From: Alphaproteobacteria bacterium
GTDB lineage: Bacteria; Pseudomonadota; Alphaproteobacteria; Rhodospirillales; Casp-alpha2
Direction: 5' to 3'
Length of the DNA: 64,000 nucleotides
NCBI GenBank assembly: GCA_024279135.1
Contig: JAJRRU010000028.1
Span: forward strand, 1-64,000
Below, in pieces: positions 27,278 to 37,121 of this stretch; within the stretch, counting starts at the first letter, position 1, and the number at the start of each line of letters is the position of its first letter. The position numbers and the translations under genes were made by a program. The notes beneath the pieces are model-generated. The model made no database searches. It was not told the origin of the DNA and saw only the letters and a program-made list of their open reading frames with translations.

Positions 27278-28149
27278 CAGGCATAATCCTTTATAATTTT
27301 CAAAACACCCTCGCGCAAATCGGCACGAGACAGGGCAAAGGCGATATTGGCTTCGATAAAACCAAGTCTGCCCCCGCAATCAAAACGGCGTCCTTCGAAC
27401 CGGGTGCCGTGGAAGTCTGTGGTGCCGATCATGGCTGCCATGGCATCGGTTAGCTGAATCTCGCCACCCACACCTTTTTTATGTTCGCCGAGAATATTAA
27501 AAATATCCGGTTGCAGGATATAGCGCCCTATGATGGACAGAGTTGACGGAGCGACCGCCGGGTCGGGTTTTTCAACCAGCCCCTTGGCTTTTGCGATTTT
27601 GCCATCGTCGGTTTCGATGTCCAGAATACCATATCGGCCGGTATGTTTCCGGGGCACCTCCTCGACAGCGACCACGTTTCCGCCAACCTGATTGTAAATA
27701 TCCAGCATTTGTTTCAGGCAACCGGGCTTGCCCAGGATCAGATCATCGGCCGACAACACGGCAAACGGTTCGTCACCGATAAAATTTCGTCCGCACCACA
27801 CCGCATGGCCCAGCCCCAGGGGGTTCTGCTGGCGCGCGTAAGCCAGTTGGCCTGCCGGTGGTGAGCAATCAAGCACGGTTTGCAGGTCTTCGGTCTTGTC
27901 ACGGTCGCGCAAAACCTGTTCCAGTTCGACCGCATGATCGAAATGGTCCTCCATGACCGCCTTGCCCCGTCCGGTAATGAAGATAAATTGCTCGATACCG
28001 GCCTCGCGGGCTTCTTCCACGGCATACTGGATCAGGGGTTTGTCCACAATCGGCAGCATTTCTTTTGGAATTGCCTTGGTCGCAGGCAGGAACCGTGTAC
28101 CTAGTCCGGCGACCGGGAAAAGTGCTTTTTTAACGGGTTTGATTAGCAT
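27277..28149 (-). CDS. galU: UTP-glucose-1-phosphate uridylyltransferase
   Basis: 290 residues. The nucleotidyltransferase signature GLGTRFLPATKAIPKEMLP is at the N-terminus, followed by DKPLIQYAVEEA, the metal site around SADDLILG and the late EKPDP motif. It makes UDP-glucose, the substrate of the ugd gene that overlaps it. It is first in the galU-ugd-pgm operon. The region upstream contains a 14-base palindrome. Confidence 0.95.
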   Translation of the reverse strand: MLIKPVKKALFPVAGLGTRFLPATKAIPKEMLPIVDKPLIQYAVEEAREAGIEQFIFITGRGKAVMEDHFDHAVELEQVLRDRDKTEDLQTVLDCSPPAGQLAYARQQNPLGLGHAVWCGRNFIGDEPFAVLSADDLILGKPGCLKQMLDIYNQVGGNVVAVEEVPRKHTGRYGILDIETDDGKIAKAKGLVEKPDPAVAPSTLSIIGRYILQPDIFNILGEHKKGVGGEIQLTDAMAAMIGTTDFHGTRFEGRRFDCGGRLGFIEANIAFALSRADLREGVLKIIKDYA

Positions 28150-28183
28150 GGCTTAATACTTACATCCGATATGATACATGACG

Positions 28184-28197
28184 ATCATGATCATGAT
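28184..28197. promoter_or_regulatory. Perfect 14-base palindrome upstream of galU
   Basis: ATCATGATCATGAT is its own reverse complement and lies 35 bases before galU in a 106-base gap after the J-domain gene. It might be an operator or merely low-complexity sequence. No regulator is suggested. Confidence 0.3.
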
Positions 28198-28255
28198 TGT
28201 TGTCTTTTTGCCATAAGCCACGGCTATCGGCAAGGCTCTGTGAGAATTACCATCG

Positions 28256-28993
28256 TCATTTTAGCAGGATATCTTTGGCCTGATTAATTTTGGCTGCCAG
28301 ATATGTGGACCCGCCCTTGTCGGGATGCATAGTGGCGATGAGATGGTGGTGGGCTTCACGAATTTCTGCCGCATTGGCGGTCTCATCCAGCCCGAGCACC
28401 TGTAAGGCTTCTGCGCGGCTCATGCCAGCGCCTGATTTAGCACCGGGCGGGGCTTCGTCAGGTTCACTGTCCACCCATTCGGGGTGTTCCCGGTTCAGAT
28501 AGGTTTCCAGCAATTGGGCCGACTGGCTATCTCGTTTACGCAATTCCTGCAACAAAGCCATTAATTCGATATCGTTAAACGAGTCCAGGGTTCGCCCGAT
28601 ATAGGGGGCGCATTTAACCTCGCCGTGCATGGCACCGGTGTCATGATCGAGGACCATGCTCAGATAATCGGTTGTAACTTCCGATTTTTCACCGCTCTGA
28701 CCTGTTTGACTATCCGATGATCCACCGCTGGTATGCTGGGCCATACGGTGGATGGTTTTGGCCACCCGGGCAGCTTGCCGCAAACGAAGAAACCACGGTA
28801 ACAAGGCCGGCAGGGAAATCATGGCGAGTGCGAAGCGACCACTGAACACAAAGATCAGGGCGATCACGATGACCAGTCCGATCAGGCTCCATTTAAAGGC
28901 TTTTATCAGGGTCTTCGGATCAGCACGAACGTACCAGCGTCCGGTGAGCAGGACGCCGGCCAGAAGGGCTATACCTAAAAAAAGATAAGTCAC
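28256..28993 (-). CDS. Membrane-anchored J-domain protein
   Basis: 245 residues starting with GTG after AAGGGA. Two hydrophobic segments near the N-terminus (about 2-20 and 34-66), a middle acidic region, and a C-terminal J domain (about 193-245) with the essential HPD in ATMHPDKGG. The layout resembles bacterial TIM14/DnaJ-like membrane co-chaperones that recruit DnaK to the inner membrane. It begins 5 bases after the VWA gene, so the two are co-transcribed. Confidence 0.85.
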   Translation of the reverse strand: MTYLFLGIALLAGVLLTGRWYVRADPKTLIKAFKWSLIGLVIVIALIFVFSGRFALAMISLPALLPWFLRLRQAARVAKTIHRMAQHTSGGSSDSQTGQSGEKSEVTTDYLSMVLDHDTGAMHGEVKCAPYIGRTLDSFNDIELMALLQELRKRDSQSAQLLETYLNREHPEWVDSEPDEAPPGAKSGAGMSRAEALQVLGLDETANAAEIREAHHHLIATMHPDKGGSTYLAAKINQAKDILLK

Positions 28994-28998
28994 GTCTG

Positions 28999-29712
28999 TT
29001 ATCCCTTTCCCGTAACCTGGTGGGCCAGGCGCAAGGTTTCGCCACCCTTGATCTTAGCCATTTTTTCCAGCGCACGCCTGCCGCCCGCTGCGTAAACCGC
29101 CACGGCGGCCAGCAGGTCGCGCAGGCTTTGTGCGCTCATGGCATCAAACGAACAGCACGCACCGCCGCTCAGGCGGGCGACCTCCTGAAAGGCATATCGG
29201 GCGACCGCATCATTGCCCTCAAGGAACAGGAAAACCGGTACACCAAGTACCCCGAGCTGACCGGCTTTTTTACCGATGGAATCAATGTCTTCTTCACAGC
29301 AGTCACCGACGAAGACCAGCGCGTTGACGGTCGCACGTTTGGTTTCGTTGGCCGCATGGCTGAGAACCTTACCCAATTGGGTGTCACCGGCATGGCAGCG
29401 TACCGATGTCATCCAGCGGTGCAGAACAGAGGCTTCGTGTGTCCAGGTGCTGACCTTGAATTCACCGAATCCACGGTAAAAAGCCAATTGGATATCCAGC
29501 CCGCCCAGATCAGCCGTTTCCTGGAACATCTGACCCTGGATTGCTGCCGCGTGATCCCATGCTGGCTGCCTGCTGGCGGTGGCATCCATGGCAAAAATCA
29601 ATCGTCCCCGCGCCGATCCGGGGGCAATTTTTGCCGGGGTGCTGGCGACTCGTTGCAGGAAGGCATCGACGTCCTTTACCTTACTCGGTAGTGTGGGTTT
29701 TTTTTGTGTCAT
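28999..29712 (-). CDS. VWA-domain protein
   Basis: 237 residues. A von Willebrand A domain with a MIDAS-like DATAS (D-x-T-x-S, a conservative variant of D-x-S-x-S) near residue 45, a Thr in [12 protein letters not shown] and an Asp in FVGDCCEED. There is no signal peptide, so it is cytoplasmic. Such proteins often act with an ATPase or chaperone; here the partner gene encodes a membrane J-domain protein 5 bases downstream. The exact function is unknown. Confidence 0.75.
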   Translation of the reverse strand: MTQKKPTLPSKVKDVDAFLQRVASTPAKIAPGSARGRLIFAMDATASRQPAWDHAAAIQGQMFQETADLGGLDIQLAFYRGFGEFKVSTWTHEASVLHRWMTSVRCHAGDTQLGKVLSHAANETKRATVNALVFVGDCCEEDIDSIGKKAGQLGVLGVPVFLFLEGNDAVARYAFQEVARLSGGACCSFDAMSAQSLRDLLAAVAVYAAGGRRALEKMAKIKGGETLRLAHQVTGKG

Positions 29713-29876
29713 ATCAGAGAGTTGCTGTGTATTTTAAAGTATAATAATAATTGAATTTATAGTAAATGTATGTTTTATTATACGTTACTATGCGAATATT
29801 GCTTTTTGCGAAGGTATTCAGGTGGTATTCATAGAAAAATTCTCTCATTATCCTCCGATTGTCCAAGGTATTTTGA

Positions 29877-30782
29877 ATGTTTAATATTACTGAAATTGTG
29901 ATCGATGCATTTGTCGCGAAACTGACCAAATCCTATAATCTGAACTTCAGTAATATGGAGCCGTCTTATCCCGGGATCATCGCCTGGTGCGCCCGTATGG
30001 CATTGGAACGAATTTCAGACACAGACTCCCTCTATCATGATGTGGAACATACTATACTGGTTACGTGTGTAGGACAGGATATATTACGTGGCAAGCATAT
30101 CAAGGACGGTGGTGTTTCACCGAAGGACTGGCTGCATTTTACCATATCCTTGCTGTGTCATGATATTGGATACGTTCGGGGTATCTGTCAGGGCGATACC
30201 AATACAGAATTTGTCATCAACGATAAGGGTGACATGGTTGAGCCGCCGCCAGGATCGTCCGACGCTTTCCTGACGCCCTATCACGTTGAGCGCGGAAAAA
30301 TTTTTGTCATGGAACGTTTTGCCGAAGCATCGGATATTATCGATTCCGAAAGAATTATTGCCAATCTTGAGCTTACCCGTTTTCCAGTACCCGAATCCCA
30401 GGACCATCAGGATACCAAAAGTTATCCGGGGCTGTTACGGGCGGCTGATTTGATCGGCCAGCTTTCCGATCCCAATTATATGCGCAAGATAAACAATCTG
30501 TTCTATGAGTTTTCCGAAACCGGGACGGCCAAGAAACTCGGTTACAACAATCCGGCTGACCTGGCCGAAGGTTACCCTCCATTTTTCTGGAAAACGGTCT
30601 ATCCCTTTATTCAGGACGGCATTGCTTATTTGCAGCTGACACAGAGCGGTAAACAGACTGTAGCCAACCTGTTCGGCCATGTATTCGCCGCAGAACACAA
30701 CGAGCACCAGCTTGGCCCCCAACCCAAATCGGCTTCTGGCGGACTACTGTCCGAAAAAAGCAGTTACCCGCGCTCTGTCTGA
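29877..30782 (+). CDS. HD-domain metal-dependent phosphohydrolase-like protein
   Basis: 301 residues. The HD fold signature is visible: H in YHDVEHT (about 55-61), the HD pair in LLCHDIGY (about 96-103), an H in TPYHVERG, and the closing Asp in RAADLIGQ (about 193). These would bind two metals. The family includes nucleotide and cyclic-dinucleotide phosphodiesterases, but no substrate can be assigned. The start follows AAGGT. It is divergent from the VWA gene across 160 AT-rich bases. Confidence 0.78.
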   Translation: MFNITEIVIDAFVAKLTKSYNLNFSNMEPSYPGIIAWCARMALERISDTDSLYHDVEHTILVTCVGQDILRGKHIKDGGVSPKDWLHFTISLLCHDIGYVRGICQGDTNTEFVINDKGDMVEPPPGSSDAFLTPYHVERGKIFVMERFAEASDIIDSERIIANLELTRFPVPESQDHQDTKSYPGLLRAADLIGQLSDPNYMRKINNLFYEFSETGTAKKLGYNNPADLAEGYPPFFWKTVYPFIQDGIAYLQLTQSGKQTVANLFGHVFAAEHNEHQLGPQPKSASGGLLSEKSSYPRSV

Positions 30783-30803
30783 CGGCCTTGTCTGACGGCC
30801 TTG
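30778..30803 (+). repeat. 13-bp direct repeat at the end of the HD-domain gene
   Basis: Two abutting copies of TCTGACGGCCTTG. The first contains the TGA stop of the HD-domain gene. It looks like a recent slippage duplication and has no obvious function. Confidence 0.6.
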
Positions 30804-30816
30804 TTTGGCGGACTGC

Positions 30817-31857
30817 TTATTGGTGGATGACACCATCGGGGCGGAAAGCATGGAAAACAAAGGCAAAGGTAATGTCATGCACGACGTCGACCAACGTATT
30901 GTTCTCGTCAATGCGTTGAACGAGCACGTTGCCCACGTCCCTGCCCTGTGAAATGGTTCCCGAATCCAGCACAGAATTTTGACCGGGACTCCAGCTGATA
31001 ATGATATCGCCAGAGGTAATGCGTTCTTTCTTGCGCAACAATTCCAGCGTCCAGGCCTGTTTATCGATGGCTACCACGCGAACCATGGGGTTGATGTTTT
31101 CCGGCATTTCTCCGCGATAAAGAAACGGGAAAGAAGCACTGTCGTAGCCCACATACGGATTGCGGCCATAATTGCGCATGGAGACATTATTGGGAATCAG
31201 AACCTTGGCGTCTGGTGCACGTTTGCGGAAATTTCCCCATGATTCCAGGCGTGAAGGGATAAACTTCAGCGTGGCACCCGTCATCTCGCCGATAATGGCC
31301 TGACCGAGAAACTGTTGCCACCAGGACTCGGTCTGGCGGTCATACATAACCAGATCGGAATTCCTGAGATTGCCAGTGGTGCCAAAATCCAGTATCTGGC
31401 CTTTGTAGCGTCTGTCGAAAACGATCGAGGAATTGCACAGCGGACAGAAGGTAACGGTCACCGGTACGCCGCCAATTTCATCATTGACGATTTCGTGCCA
31501 GGTCAGGATACGCAAGGGGTAGGCTTTGCTTTCTCCATTAACCTCCAGCCCCACAACGGGTTCTGTATCGCTCAACCCGGTGCTGCCAAATGCCTGGGCA
31601 TTGTTCTGGGCCTCTTTCACCGTGATGAATTGTGGTTGGTCGATGGGTGGGATACCGTCTTTTGAAGGCCCGCCGGACAGAATATCGCTGTAGGGCACAT
31701 CATGTTTGCTAAAATCGGTATCAGGCCAGGCATAATTCCAGGCATTGGGGTGACCATTGGCAGAACCGGTGTTGGGCATAAGGGTGATAAGGACACCCAT
31801 AAGAATTACCAGACCGGTGCTATAGGGCAGGATGAGTCGTTTTGATTTATTGTTCAT
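30817..31857 (-). CDS. DUF3179-domain exported protein
   Basis: 346 residues from the ATG at 31857, chosen for AGGGTG just upstream; a start 13 codons earlier is possible. An N-terminal hydrophobic segment (about 8-30) looks like a signal or anchor. The family motif is complete: YPLRILTWHEIVND, GG-PV-VTF, then CPLCNS with two cysteines (CxxC), followed by TGNLRNSDLVMYDR and SWWQQF. DUF3179 proteins have no established function. The CxxC suggests metal or redox chemistry outside the cytoplasm. Confidence 0.85.
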   Translation of the reverse strand: MNNKSKRLILPYSTGLVILMGVLITLMPNTGSANGHPNAWNYAWPDTDFSKHDVPYSDILSGGPSKDGIPPIDQPQFITVKEAQNNAQAFGSTGLSDTEPVVGLEVNGESKAYPLRILTWHEIVNDEIGGVPVTVTFCPLCNSSIVFDRRYKGQILDFGTTGNLRNSDLVMYDRQTESWWQQFLGQAIIGEMTGATLKFIPSRLESWGNFRKRAPDAKVLIPNNVSMRNYGRNPYVGYDSASFPFLYRGEMPENINPMVRVVAIDKQAWTLELLRKKERITSGDIIISWSPGQNSVLDSGTISQGRDVGNVLVQRIDENNTLVDVVHDITFAFVFHAFRPDGVIHQ

Positions 31858-32038
31858 GAAGCACCCTGCAATGCTGGTTTGGCTCTGGCAATGCAACTGG
31901 TTTCACAAAATGGTGATCGATAAGCTTTTTATAAGAATTTATAGGGTAGAATCCCCGTGTTGTTTGTCCGTGTTTGATTAACCACTCACGAGTATACTGT
32001 CACAGATAGTGAAATATAAGATTGCTGAAGGACTTTGT

Positions 32039-33208
32039 ATGTCGCTGATATTATATGACAAAAATTCAGGAAAACCGGCATTTGGCAGGATTGTTTTTGT
32101 GCTTTGCCTGACCGCTCTGCTGGCCCTTGAACTGGGTATAAGTCGGATGGCCATGGCACAGGCGTTGCAGCCTTTGCGTGAAGAAGGGGGTAGCCCATCT
32201 GATCAAGGCCGCGTAACCATTCAGGGGCGCCAGGGTGATGAAGAGCCGTTGTTGGATGAGCCGGTCGGTGTATTGCTAGATTTCAAGGAAGAAATGCGGC
32301 TTTTCATCCAGACCATTTCCCGGTACGCCCGTGGCCTGAAACCGGAATTTGTCATTATTGTTGAAGATGGCCTGGAATTGTTGACAAAAGTCGATGTCGT
32401 GGACGCAGAAATCGTATCCCCGGCGCGGGCCTATACACGCTCCATAGACGGGATTATGGAGGTCGGGCTATTCCATGGAGTACCATTTTTTGGCCAGCCC
32501 CATGATGATCCGAAAATACAGGAAGTTCGCCTGGCTAATACGGATCGGGCACACAAAGAATCCCTGCCCGTCCTGGTGCTTGATAAAACCGATCAGACAG
32601 ACCAGGTCAACGCCGGGTATAAACAAAGCAGGCAACGGGGCTATATATATTCTTCTATTTTCAACCAGGAGGTGCAGGATTCGATCTTGCCCAAGTATCC
32701 GGCCCGGCCTTTTAATGAAAATTCCACCAGCATTCTATCCCTTGGCTCGGTAAAGAATTTTGCCATTATCGGCAATCCGGCAGTCTATGGTCGTCAGGAT
32801 GAATTTGCCCTGCGTATGCACAAGACCAACTACGATATGTTGATTGTCGATGTATTCCTCGGTGGCCAACCCTTGAAAAGACAGACCGTGGCCACTTTGA
32901 AGTACAAGCAGATCGGTGCCCGGCGCATGGTGCTCGCCCGGGTTAATATCGGCACGGCGGCGCGATATTATTATTACTGGAAAAGAAACTGGAGCTCCGG
33001 TTCGCCGCTCTGGATCGGCGCGCCTATGAAACGGGACCCGGATCGATATTTTGTTGAATATTGGCGGCCTGAATGGCAGCGGATCATTACCGGTGATACC
33101 CAGTCATTGATCTATGGCCTGCTTGCGCAAGGTTATGATGGTGTCGTTTTAAGTGATGTGGACGTTTACAACGTCCTGGAATCCGGTGGCGAGCCAGACC
33201 TGGAATAA
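32039..33208 (+). CDS. Exported GH114-like (TM1410-type) protein
   Basis: About 389 residues from the ATG at 32039, after AAGGA. A signal sequence ends near AMAQA (about 40). After a region of unclear fold, the last ~110 residues follow the pattern of GH114/endo-alpha-1,4-polygalactosaminidase-like TIM barrels: VLARVNIGTAARYYYYW, then YFVEYWRPEWQ, and GYDGVVLSDVD, where the Asp is the expected catalytic position. The barrel start is degenerate. It may process an exopolysaccharide, but that is inference. Confidence 0.6.
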   Translation: MSLILYDKNSGKPAFGRIVFVLCLTALLALELGISRMAMAQALQPLREEGGSPSDQGRVTIQGRQGDEEPLLDEPVGVLLDFKEEMRLFIQTISRYARGLKPEFVIIVEDGLELLTKVDVVDAEIVSPARAYTRSIDGIMEVGLFHGVPFFGQPHDDPKIQEVRLANTDRAHKESLPVLVLDKTDQTDQVNAGYKQSRQRGYIYSSIFNQEVQDSILPKYPARPFNENSTSILSLGSVKNFAIIGNPAVYGRQDEFALRMHKTNYDMLIVDVFLGGQPLKRQTVATLKYKQIGARRMVLARVNIGTAARYYYYWKRNWSSGSPLWIGAPMKRDPDRYFVEYWRPEWQRIITGDTQSLIYGLLAQGYDGVVLSDVDVYNVLESGGEPDLE

Positions 33209-33222
33209 ATCCTTCAGTCTTG

Positions 33223-33462
33223 TCAGTCCATAAATGTCGGGTGAACGTCTTCGATGACAAATCCATCGTCTGGCGGGAATCGTTTGGCTATCAGCTCGCG
33301 GGCCTCGGCCTCGTCGTTTGCCATAATGTCGTGGAACTGCACATCGGCCCAATGATCGTCAAAATAACAATGGCTTTGGTTTTCCTTGACCATCGCACGA
33401 ACATCCTTGTTATAGATTTTCACTTCGTAGAGATGCTGACCGTTTTTGGGTTGTTGCAGCAT
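33223..33462 (-). CDS. Conserved small protein of unknown function
   Basis: 79 residues, with a good AAAGGT seven bases before the start. Mixed charge, no membrane segment, no known motif. The middle reads like a small alpha/beta domain (YEVKIYNKDVRAMV, then DEAEARELIAKRF). It is 140 bases downstream of coaD on the same strand and convergent with the GH114-like gene. Confidence 0.6.
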   Translation of the reverse strand: MLQQPKNGQHLYEVKIYNKDVRAMVKENQSHCYFDDHWADVQFHDIMANDEAEARELIAKRFPPDDGFVIEDVHPTFMD

Positions 33463-33602
33463 ATCAAAAACCTTTCGGGTAAAGCTGGATGATACAAACA
33501 GGCAATACTGTTTCCTGTTTATTTACCGTACTCTGTAATAGTTAACAGTGTATTGACAGGTCTGGATGCCGGGTGGGTTGGGAGGATTTTTTCTTTTTCG
33601 TG

Positions 33603-34106
33603 TCAGGGCCGGGAAAATCGTTTGATCAGCAGGTCGGAAACGTGGGTGGTAACAAAATGTGTTACGTCCCCGTCATGGCGAGCTATTTCCTTGACGAAAC
33701 GAGATGAAATGAACTGGTAGCGGTCAGACGCCATCAGGAAGACGGTTTCGATGTCGGGCTGCATGCGGGCGTTCATGGCGGCCATCTGGAACTCATATTC
33801 AAAGTCGGAAACTGCCCGCAGGCCCCGGATAATGATAGAGGCCTGCATATCCTGAACGAAATACACCAGCAATTTATCGAATACGACCACCTGGATTTCG
33901 GCCCAACCATTGCCGCGCAGATGTTCGATGTCGTTCTCGACCATGTTAACCCGTTCTTCGACGCTGAATAACGGGTCTTTGGCCTCATTACCGGCCACGG
34001 CGATGATCACCTTGTCGACGACCTGCTGGGCGCGGGCGATAATATCGATGTGTCCCAAAGTCACAGGATCAAAGGTTCCCGGATAGACACCGATGCGTTC
34101 AGTCAT
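33603..34106 (-). CDS. coaD: Phosphopantetheine adenylyltransferase
   Basis: 167 residues from the ATG at 34106, favoured over 34115 by the spacing to GGGGA. The nucleotidyltransferase motif YPGTFDPVTLGHIDI starts at residue 6, with His in GHID. The other signature is IIRGLRAVSDFEYEFQMA. The C-terminus has the SSRFVKEIA motif. It makes dephospho-CoA from 4'-phosphopantetheine. It directly follows gyrA, a common alphaproteobacterial order. Confidence 0.96.
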   Translation of the reverse strand: MTERIGVYPGTFDPVTLGHIDIIARAQQVVDKVIIAVAGNEAKDPLFSVEERVNMVENDIEHLRGNGWAEIQVVVFDKLLVYFVQDMQASIIIRGLRAVSDFEYEFQMAAMNARMQPDIETVFLMASDRYQFISSRFVKEIARHDGDVTHFVTTHVSDLLIKRFSRP

Positions 34107-34130
34107 GTGTTCCATTCCCCATATCGGGTA

Positions 34131-36983
34131 TTAGCCATCATCTTCCGTCGTCGGCACGGCATTGTCACTAATATTATCGCTAATATTGTCACTGGTATTG
34201 TCAATATGATCGTTCTCATCATCGTCGTCCATGTCCTCGCTCAGGTGCGATACCGAGACGACCATTTCATTTTCGGCGGTATTGAAGATGGTAACACCAC
34301 GCGAGTTGCGCCCAACAATGGAAATGTTATCGACCGGACAGCGAATAAGCTGGCCACCGTCTGAGATGATGACCAATTGATCGGTATGCAAAACCGGGAA
34401 CGAGGCTGCCACGTTGGTTCTTTTGTTCTTTCCGCGAGCCGTTTCAATGGCGGTGATGCCTTTGCCGCCGCGACCGGAAATCCGGTATTCATAGGCCGAG
34501 GTGCGTTTGCCAAAGCCATCCTCGGTAATGGTCAGGATAAACTCCTCGCGGGTCATCATGTCCTGGAATTTCGGATCATCGAGACGGGCGGCATAGTCTT
34601 CATCGCGGATTTTGTCTTCGGCGCGATCGGAGTAGTCACTGCCGCCGTTCAGGCGTCGGCGTGCGCCAACCGATTGCAGGTAGGTATCGCGGTCTTCGAT
34701 TTCGGCCTTCACGTGTTTGAGCGTCGACATGGAGATGACCTCGTCACCCTTGGCCAGACGGATACCACGAACGCCGGTTGATGAGCGGGAATTGAACACC
34801 CGCAGGGCTTCAACCGGGAAGCGGATGCACTTGCCGTTCAGGGTGGACAGCAAGATATCATCGTCTTCGTCACAGGTTCGCACGTGGACCAGCCTGTCGC
34901 CGTCCGGCAGTTTCATTGCAATCTTGCCATTGGTCATGACATTGGAGAAATCGCTCAGCCGGTTGCGCCGGATATTGCCCGACGATGTGGCAAACGTGAC
35001 AAACAGTTCCTGCCAGGAAGTCTCGTCCTCGGGCAGCGGCATCATGGTGGTGATCGTTTCACCATCCTTGAGCGGCAGCAGGTTGATCAGGGCCTTGCCG
35101 CGCGACTGGGGAGAGCCCAGCGGCAGACGGAAAACCTTCATTTTGTAAACGATGCCAGTGGACGAGAAAAACAGCACCGGGGTGTGGGTATTGACCACGA
35201 AGACCTGATTGACAAAATCTTCATCGCGGGTGCTCATGCCACTGCGGCCCTTGCCACCGCGGCGTTGCGCGCGATAGGTCGAGAGCGGCACACGTTTGAC
35301 ATACCCCGTATTGGTCACCGTGACGATCATATCCTCGCGCTGGATAAGGTCTTCGATATCGGACTCGAATTCCTGTTCCAAAATGGTGGTTCGACGATCG
35401 TCGGCGAATTTTTCGCGAATGGTGAGGATTTCCTCGCGCAGCAGGGTATAGAGTTTCTCGCGGCTGGCGAGAATGGTCAGGTATTCAATAATCTGCTCGC
35501 TCAAGGCTTTCAGGTCATTGCCGATTTTATTGCGCTCCAGACCCGTCAGGCGGTGCAGGCGAAGCTCCAGAATGGCCCGCGCCTGGGTTTCGGAAAGCTT
35601 GTAACGGCCATCGACCACCTCATGGCCCGGCTCGTCCAGCAGTGCAATCATGGGTGCCACATCGGCGGCATTCCAGTCCTTCGCCATGAGATCCTGACGC
35701 GCGCTCTGGGCATCAGGAGCCTTGCGGATTAAACTGATAATCTCGTCAATATTTGCCACTGCCACGGCCAGACCGGCCAGAATGTGGGCCTGATCGCGGG
35801 CTTTGCCCAGTTCGAAAATGGTTCGCCGCCGAATAACCTCTTCGCGGAAGGTGATGAAGGCTTCAAGGATCTGTTTCAGGTTGAGCTGTTGCGGGGTGCC
35901 GTGGTTCAGGGCCAGCATGTTGACACCGAAACTGGTCTGTAACGGGGTGAAACGATAGAGCTGGTTGAGCACAACTTCGGGCTCAGCGTCACGTTTCAGC
36001 TCGATAACCACCCGCACGCCGTCACGATCAGACTCATCGCGCAGGTCGCTGATGCCCTCGACTTTTTTGTCGCGAACCACATGGGCCATGGTCTCGATCA
36101 TACGGGCCTTGTTGACCTGATAGGGTACCTCGGAAACGATGATGGCGAACCGGCCTTTGCGGATTTCCTCAACGCTGGTGCGCCCGCGCATGACTACCGA
36201 GCCCCGCCCGGTATGGAAGGCTGAACGAATACCCGAGCGGCCCAGTATAAGCCCGCCGGTGGGAAAGTCCGGACCGCTGATGTGGTCTGTCATCAACTCG
36301 TCAATGGTAATATCCGGATTATCCATGACCGCACAGCAGGCATCGATGACTTCGCCCAGATTATGGGGCGGAATGTTGGTCGCCATGCCCACGGCAATGC
36401 CGCCTGCCCCATTGACCAGCAAGTTGGGATAACCGGCTGGCAGAACCGATGGCTCAGACGTGGATTCGTCATAGTTGGGCTTGAAGTCAACCGTATCACG
36501 GTCGATGTCTTCGAGCAGCGTATGGGCGGTCTTGTCCAGGCGGGCCTCGGTGTAGCGCATGGCCGCGGCGCGGTCACCGTCCATGGAACCAAAGTTTCCC
36601 TGACCGTCGATCAGTGGCAGCCGCAGGGAAAAATCCTGGGCCATGCGGACCATGGCATCATAAATAGCCTGATCACCGTGGGGGTGATATTTACCCATCA
36701 CGTCACCGACGATACGGGCTGATTTACGGAACGGTTTGCCCGCTACATAACCGCCCTCTTTCATGGCAAACAGGATGCGGCGATGAACCGGTTTCAGGCC
36801 GTCTCGCACATCAGGCAGGGCACGCGATACGATGACGCTCATGGCGTAATCGAGATATGAGGTGCGCATTTCCTCTTCGATGGTGATCGGCGTTACATCA
36901 AAACCAGATGGCATTTCCGGCGGGTTGTCAGAGGCAGGGGTATCGGGTGTTTCCGGCGGTAATGTCACCTTGATTATATCCAA
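34131..36983 (-). CDS. gyrA: DNA gyrase subunit A
   Basis: 950 residues. The breakage-reunion domain has the catalytic Tyr144 in AAMRYTEAR. The C-terminal beta-pinwheel has GyrA-box-like QRRGGKG (about 577), and an acidic Asp/Asn tail follows. The start is uncertain: TTG at 36983 gives this length, an in-frame ATG lies 23 codons later, and an ATG at 36987 is out of frame. The quinolone region reads [10 protein letters not shown]: Gln105 stands at the position of E. coli Ser83, while the Asp equivalent to Asp87 is kept (Asp109). coaD follows. Confidence 0.96.
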   Translation of the reverse strand: MDIIKVTLPPETPDTPASDNPPEMPSGFDVTPITIEEEMRTSYLDYAMSVIVSRALPDVRDGLKPVHRRILFAMKEGGYVAGKPFRKSARIVGDVMGKYHPHGDQAIYDAMVRMAQDFSLRLPLIDGQGNFGSMDGDRAAAMRYTEARLDKTAHTLLEDIDRDTVDFKPNYDESTSEPSVLPAGYPNLLVNGAGGIAVGMATNIPPHNLGEVIDACCAVMDNPDITIDELMTDHISGPDFPTGGLILGRSGIRSAFHTGRGSVVMRGRTSVEEIRKGRFAIIVSEVPYQVNKARMIETMAHVVRDKKVEGISDLRDESDRDGVRVVIELKRDAEPEVVLNQLYRFTPLQTSFGVNMLALNHGTPQQLNLKQILEAFITFREEVIRRRTIFELGKARDQAHILAGLAVAVANIDEIISLIRKAPDAQSARQDLMAKDWNAADVAPMIALLDEPGHEVVDGRYKLSETQARAILELRLHRLTGLERNKIGNDLKALSEQIIEYLTILASREKLYTLLREEILTIREKFADDRRTTILEQEFESDIEDLIQREDMIVTVTNTGYVKRVPLSTYRAQRRGGKGRSGMSTRDEDFVNQVFVVNTHTPVLFFSSTGIVYKMKVFRLPLGSPQSRGKALINLLPLKDGETITTMMPLPEDETSWQELFVTFATSSGNIRRNRLSDFSNVMTNGKIAMKLPDGDRLVHVRTCDEDDDILLSTLNGKCIRFPVEALRVFNSRSSTGVRGIRLAKGDEVISMSTLKHVKAEIEDRDTYLQSVGARRRLNGGSDYSDRAEDKIRDEDYAARLDDPKFQDMMTREEFILTITEDGFGKRTSAYEYRISGRGGKGITAIETARGKNKRTNVAASFPVLHTDQLVIISDGGQLIRCPVDNISIVGRNSRGVTIFNTAENEMVVSVSHLSEDMDDDDENDHIDNTSDNISDNISDNAVPTTEDDG

Positions 36984-37121
36984 TCATTTCAATTAGTTGT
37001 GAGCGCGATGCTGGCTCTCGAATCAGATACCTGAATCTAACATTTTTTAACCCTGCAAACAAGCCGATCAAGGCAATATTTACAGCAAAAAACCGGTCTT
37101 TGAATTCGCCAGAAAGTCAGT

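Noticed and set aside
34884-35732. 282-codon + strand ORF inside gyrA
   Set aside because: Complete overlap with a certain gene on the other strand and no recognisable protein.
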